Source of the DNA: Pseudomonadota bacterium | GTDB lineage: Bacteria > Pseudomonadota > Gammaproteobacteria > Steroidobacterales > Steroidobacteraceae | DNA length: 16,811 nucleotides | Assembly: GCA_023423065.1 (NCBI GenBank) | Contig: JAFAGC010000007.1 | Coordinates: 1-16,811, forward strand | Direction: 5' to 3' | In this document: positions 14,166 through 16,811 of the stretch, piece by piece | Numbering within the stretch: position 1 is the stretch's first letter | How the letters are laid out: every line of letters begins with the position of its first letter | Notes under the pieces: generated by a model | Seen by the model: the letters and a program-made list of their open reading frames with translations, nothing else | Database searches by the model: none | What the model was told of the DNA's origin: nothing | Program-made: the position numbers and the translations under genes

Positions 14166-15443
14166 CTACCAATCCCACATCGTGCCGTCTTCGAGACGCG
14201 CGATCGGAAGCTGCTTCGGGTTGTACGGATATTTCGCGGCGAGCTTCTCGTCGATGGTGACGCCGTGTCCGGCCGATTCGCCGCAATGCAGGCGGCCGTC
14301 CTTGAACGTGTAGTCGTGCGGAAACACGGCGTCCGTCTCCGGCGCGTGTTTCATGTATTCCTGGATGCCGAAGTTGGGGACCCAGGTATCGAAGTGCAGC
14401 GCAGCGCCCATGCACACCGGCGACAGGTCCGTCGCGCCGTGGAACCCGGTGCGCACCGCGTGCAGCGCCGCGAAATCCGCGAGACGGCGCACGTGCGTGA
14501 TGCCGCCACCGTGCACGAGGGTCGTGCGGATGTAGTCGATCAGCTGATTCTCGATGAGATGCTTGCTGTCCCAGATGCTGTTGAACACTTCGCCGACGGC
14601 GAGCGGCGTCACCGTGTGACGGCGCACGTGTTCGAATGATTTCTGGTTTTCCGCCGGCGTGCAGTCTTCCAGCCAGAACAGGCGATAGGGCTCGAGCGAC
14701 TTGCCGAGCCGCGCCGCTTCGTTCGGCGTCAATCGATGATGCACGTCGTGCAGCAGTTCGATCTCGTTGCCGTGGTCGTTGCGCAGCCGCTCGAACAGTT
14801 TCGGCACGAACTCGAGGTACTTCGGAGTCGACCAGACGGTCTCGAGCGGCAATTCGCTCTCGGCCGGTTCATAGGCGTTCTTGAGATTGCTGATTCCGTA
14901 GGCTTTCTTGATGCCGGGCACGCCGCTCTGCGCGCGGATCGCCTTGTAACCTTGAGCGATGTACTTGCCGACTTCGTCACTGCACTCGTCCATGTCCTTG
15001 CCGTTCGCATGGCCATACACGAGCACTCCGTCGCGCGAGCGGCCGCCGAGCAACTGGTACAGCGGCAGGTTCGCCATCTTTCCGAGAATGTCCCACAGCG
15101 CGACGTCGACCGCAGCGATCGCGGTCATCGTGACCGGGCCGCGTCGCCAGTACGCGCCCCTGTAGAAAAACTGGAAGAGATCCTCGATGCGCCCCGCGTC
15201 GCGGCCGATGAGATTCGGCACGAGGTGGTCCTTGAGATACGACGCCACCGCAAGCTCGCGACCATTGAGCGTCGCGTCGCCAATGCCGGTGACTCCCGAA
15301 CGCGTGACGATTTTCAGCGTGACGAAGTTGCGCGCGGGGCAGGTGACGATGACCTCCGCGGAAACGATTTCACGGTCATGTGCCGACCCGATCTTTGAAT
15401 TATTCGACTCCGCGATGCTCACGCCCATTGCTCCCTTCGGCAT
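14166..15443 (-). CDS. manD: D-mannonate dehydratase (enolase superfamily, ManD type)
   Basis: This 425-aa enolase-superfamily protein should convert D-mannonate to 2-keto-3-deoxy-D-gluconate (EC 4.2.1.8), replacing the unrelated UxuA. Residues of the characterised Novosphingobium ManD recur here with a constant offset of 23: metal ligands D233, E259 and E285, bases R170/Y182 and H235. Blocks GDATLNGRELAVASYL, GAYWRRGPVTMTAIAAVD and HGATDLSPV are hallmarks of this group. The 23 extra N-terminal residues and the lack of a ribosome site before the ATG at 15443 make that start doubtful. AAGGGAG inside codons 3-5 sits 8 nt before an in-frame GTG at 15422-15420, a good alternative. The gene converges on CE15 and diverges from uxaC. 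Some family members are weak or act on gluconate; uxaC and uxuB nearby favour mannonate. Confidence 0.9.
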   Translation of the reverse strand: MPKGAMGVSIAESNNSKIGSAHDREIVSAEVIVTCPARNFVTLKIVTRSGVTGIGDATLNGRELAVASYLKDHLVPNLIGRDAGRIEDLFQFFYRGAYWRRGPVTMTAIAAVDVALWDILGKMANLPLYQLLGGRSRDGVLVYGHANGKDMDECSDEVGKYIAQGYKAIRAQSGVPGIKKAYGISNLKNAYEPAESELPLETVWSTPKYLEFVPKLFERLRNDHGNEIELLHDVHHRLTPNEAARLGKSLEPYRLFWLEDCTPAENQKSFEHVRRHTVTPLAVGEVFNSIWDSKHLIENQLIDYIRTTLVHGGGITHVRRLADFAALHAVRTGFHGATDLSPVCMGAALHFDTWVPNFGIQEYMKHAPETDAVFPHDYTFKDGRLHCGESAGHGVTIDEKLAAKYPYNPKQLPIARLEDGTMWDW

Positions 15444-15510
15444 TAAGAATTAACTTCGCCCGCCCGGGCACGACAAAGGTGACCGTACTGACGGGCCGCA
15501 TACTACCAAT
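15444..15510. promoter_or_regulatory. Divergent manD/uxaC control region
   Basis: This 67-nt gap must hold the promoters of both divergent genes. CATACT at 15499-15504 matches four of six bases of the -10 consensus for uxaC but lies only 6 nt from its ATG. TTAAGAATTAA at 15443-15453 is an AT-rich near-palindrome next to the manD start. No copy of the TGNTAGCGNTANCA-type palindrome found around lacI is visible here. Confidence 0.3.
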
Positions 15511-16811
15511 ATGGACAAACTCAATCCCGATCGACTTTTTCCCGCCGATCCCACGACTCGATCCATCGCGCGCAACCTGTATGCCCTCGTCAAGGATCTG
15601 CCCATCATCAGCCCGCACGGGCATACGGATCCCAAGTGGTTCGCGGACAACGTGCCGTTCGCGGATCCAGCAAGCCTCTTGTTGACGCCCGACCACTATG
15701 TTTTCCGTATGTTGTACAGCCAGGGTGTCAAGCTCGAGGAATTCGGCGTCGCACGGGTGGACGGAGGGAACACGGAGCGCGACTCGCGCAAGATCTGGCG
15801 CCTGTTCGCGAAGTACTACTATCTATTCCGCGGCACGCCGTCGCGCATGTGGTTCGATTGGGTGCTGTCGAGCGTGTTCGACGCCCCGATCCCGCTGACG
15901 CCCGGGAACGCCGACGCCACCTACGACCGCATCGCCGAGAAGCTGCAGAAGCCCGAATTCCGGCCGCGCGCGCTGTTCGAGCGGTTCAACATCGAGGCGC
16001 TCGCCACGACCGAATCGCCGCTCGACGACCTGCTGCATCACGTCACCATCCGCAAGAGCGGGTGGCACGGACGCGTGATCACGGCCTACCGTCCCGACAA
16101 CGTCGTCGATCCCGATGCGATCGGTTTCCTCGACAACCTGAAGAAATTCAGCGAGCTCACCGGCGAAGACGCGCTTTCGTGGCGCGGTTACCTCGCCGCG
16201 CATCGCAAGCGCCGCGCGTTCTTCGCGGTGATGGGCGCGACTTCCACCGACCACGGCCACCCGACGGCGCGCACCGCGGACCTCTCGCCCGCCGATGCCG
16301 AGGCGCTGTTCCATCGCATCCTGCGCAACGCCGCGCAGCCCGGCGACGCGGACCTGTTCCGCGGCCAGATGCTCACCGAGATGGCGCGCATGAGCCTCGA
16401 CGACAAGCTCGTGCTGCAGATCCATCCCGGCTCCTGGCGCAATCACAACGCGCCGCTGTTCGACAAGTTCGGTCCCAATGTCGGCGCCGACATCCCGATG
16501 CGCACCGACTACGTGGGCGCGCTGCGGCCGCTGCTGAACCGCTTCGGCAACGATCCCGCGCTCACGATCATCGTGTTCACGCTCGACGAGACCAGCTACG
16601 CGCGCGAGCTCGCGCCGCTCGCCGGGCACTATCCCGCGCTCAAGCTCGGACCCGCCTGGTGGTTCCACGACAGCCCGGAAGGCATGATGCGTTTCCGCGA
16701 GCAGACCACCGAGACCGCGGGTTTCTACAACACCGTCGGTTTCAACGACGACACGCGCGCGTTCCTTTCCATTCCGTGGGGCCCCCCCGGGGGGGGGCCC
16801 CGAGGATTGGG
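15511..16811 (+). CDS. uxaC: Uronate (glucuronate) isomerase, 3' end missing
   Basis: The open frame starts at the ATG at 15511 and runs off the right edge. It should isomerise D-glucuronate to D-fructuronate (EC 5.3.1.12), the first step before UxuB and ManD. The amidohydrolase-fold metal motif is HGH (H36, H38) in IISPHGHTDPKWF. Further family blocks are PDHYVFRMLYSQGV, FNIEALATTE, LVLQIHPGSWRNHN and AWWFHDSPEG. The sequence is convincing through codon 422 (GFNDDTRAFLSIP, ending at 16776). Homologues continue with an Ala-Arg-His-Asp-type segment and roughly 50 more residues; here it breaks into a G/C homopolymer palindrome, so residues after 422 should not be trusted. No ribosome site is evident upstream of the ATG. 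It diverges from manD. Confidence 0.9.
   Translation, partial: MDKLNPDRLFPADPTTRSIARNLYALVKDLPIISPHGHTDPKWFADNVPFADPASLLLTPDHYVFRMLYSQGVKLEEFGVARVDGGNTERDSRKIWRLFAKYYYLFRGTPSRMWFDWVLSSVFDAPIPLTPGNADATYDRIAEKLQKPEFRPRALFERFNIEALATTESPLDDLLHHVTIRKSGWHGRVITAYRPDNVVDPDAIGFLDNLKKFSELTGEDALSWRGYLAAHRKRRAFFAVMGATSTDHGHPTARTADLSPADAEALFHRILRNAAQPGDADLFRGQMLTEMARMSLDDKLVLQIHPGSWRNHNAPLFDKFGPNVGADIPMRTDYVGALRPLLNRFGNDPALTIIVFTLDETSYARELAPLAGHYPALKLGPAWWFHDSPEGMMRFREQTTETAGFYNTVGFNDDTRAFLSIPWGPPGGGPRGL
16777..16811. other. Probable assembly artefact at the right edge
   Basis: Bases 16778-16801 read G4-C7-G9-C4, a self-complementary homopolymer block. It abruptly replaces conserved uxaC coding sequence after the SIP codons. 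Nothing else in the window has this composition. Contig ends in GC-rich assemblies often carry such fold-back or low-quality sequence. Confidence 0.7.

Noticed and set aside
15823..16668. 281-codon minus-strand open frame at the right end
   Set aside because: It is antisense to uxaC, whose plus-strand frame carries the conserved isomerase blocks.
16778..16801. Real palindromic regulatory element or a strong terminator
   Set aside because: It interrupts conserved coding sequence at the very edge and consists only of homopolymer G and C runs, which fits an assembly artefact better.

Overview
The window is a densely packed, high-GC catabolic locus for glucuronoxylan. It looks like an environmental plant-polymer-degrading proteobacterium. 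The block xylX-xylA-xylB-xylC-xylD has the gene order known from Caulobacter crescentus. A GGGGAC-containing palindrome between two genes instead recalls repeats common in Gammaproteobacteria. I cannot place the organism more precisely than Proteobacteria. No RNA genes, CRISPR arrays, insertion sequences or phage genes were seen.

Layout. (1) Positions 9183 down to 1, minus strand, form a tight eight-gene run with gaps of at most 21 nt and three overlaps. It encodes a XylE-type sugar/H+ symporter, then XylX, XylA, XylB, XylC and XylD (the complete oxidative Weimberg route from D-xylose to 2-oxoglutarate), then fructuronate reductase UxuB, and finally the first 39 codons of a Tat-exported Dabb-like protein cut by the window edge. 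(2) Positions 9184-9352 hold a control region with a CG-centred palindrome and a possible repeat fragment. (3) Positions 9353-10462, minus strand, encode a LacI-family regulator. (4) Positions 10463-10529 are the divergent control region with a second, similar palindrome. (5) Positions 10530-14052, plus strand, encode an exported GH67 alpha-glucuronidase and an exported CE15 glucuronoyl esterase. (6) Positions 14053-14165, between convergent genes, hold a perfect 22-bp inverted repeat. (7) Positions 14166-15443, minus strand, encode an enolase-superfamily D-mannonate dehydratase. Diverging from it is uronate isomerase UxaC at 15511 to the window end, where the last 35 bases look like an assembly artefact.

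How the genes fit together. CE15 would break lignin-glucuronate esters, and GH67 would release (4-O-methyl)glucuronate from xylo-oligosaccharides, both outside the cytoplasm. Xylose would enter through the symporter and be oxidised by XylB, XylC, XylD, XylX and XylA to 2-oxoglutarate. Glucuronate would pass through UxaC (fructuronate), UxuB (mannonate) and ManD to 2-keto-3-deoxygluconate. The LacI protein sits between the two main units, and each flank has a similar palindrome, so one regulator probably controls both. Not present here: endoxylanase, beta-xylosidase, uronate importer, outer-membrane receptor, KDG kinase or aldolase, and any enzyme for the 4-O-methyl group.

I do not see an undescribed class of system. 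The interest lies in how the pentose and uronate arms are combined, the paired operators, the intergenic palindrome, and a few protein details.
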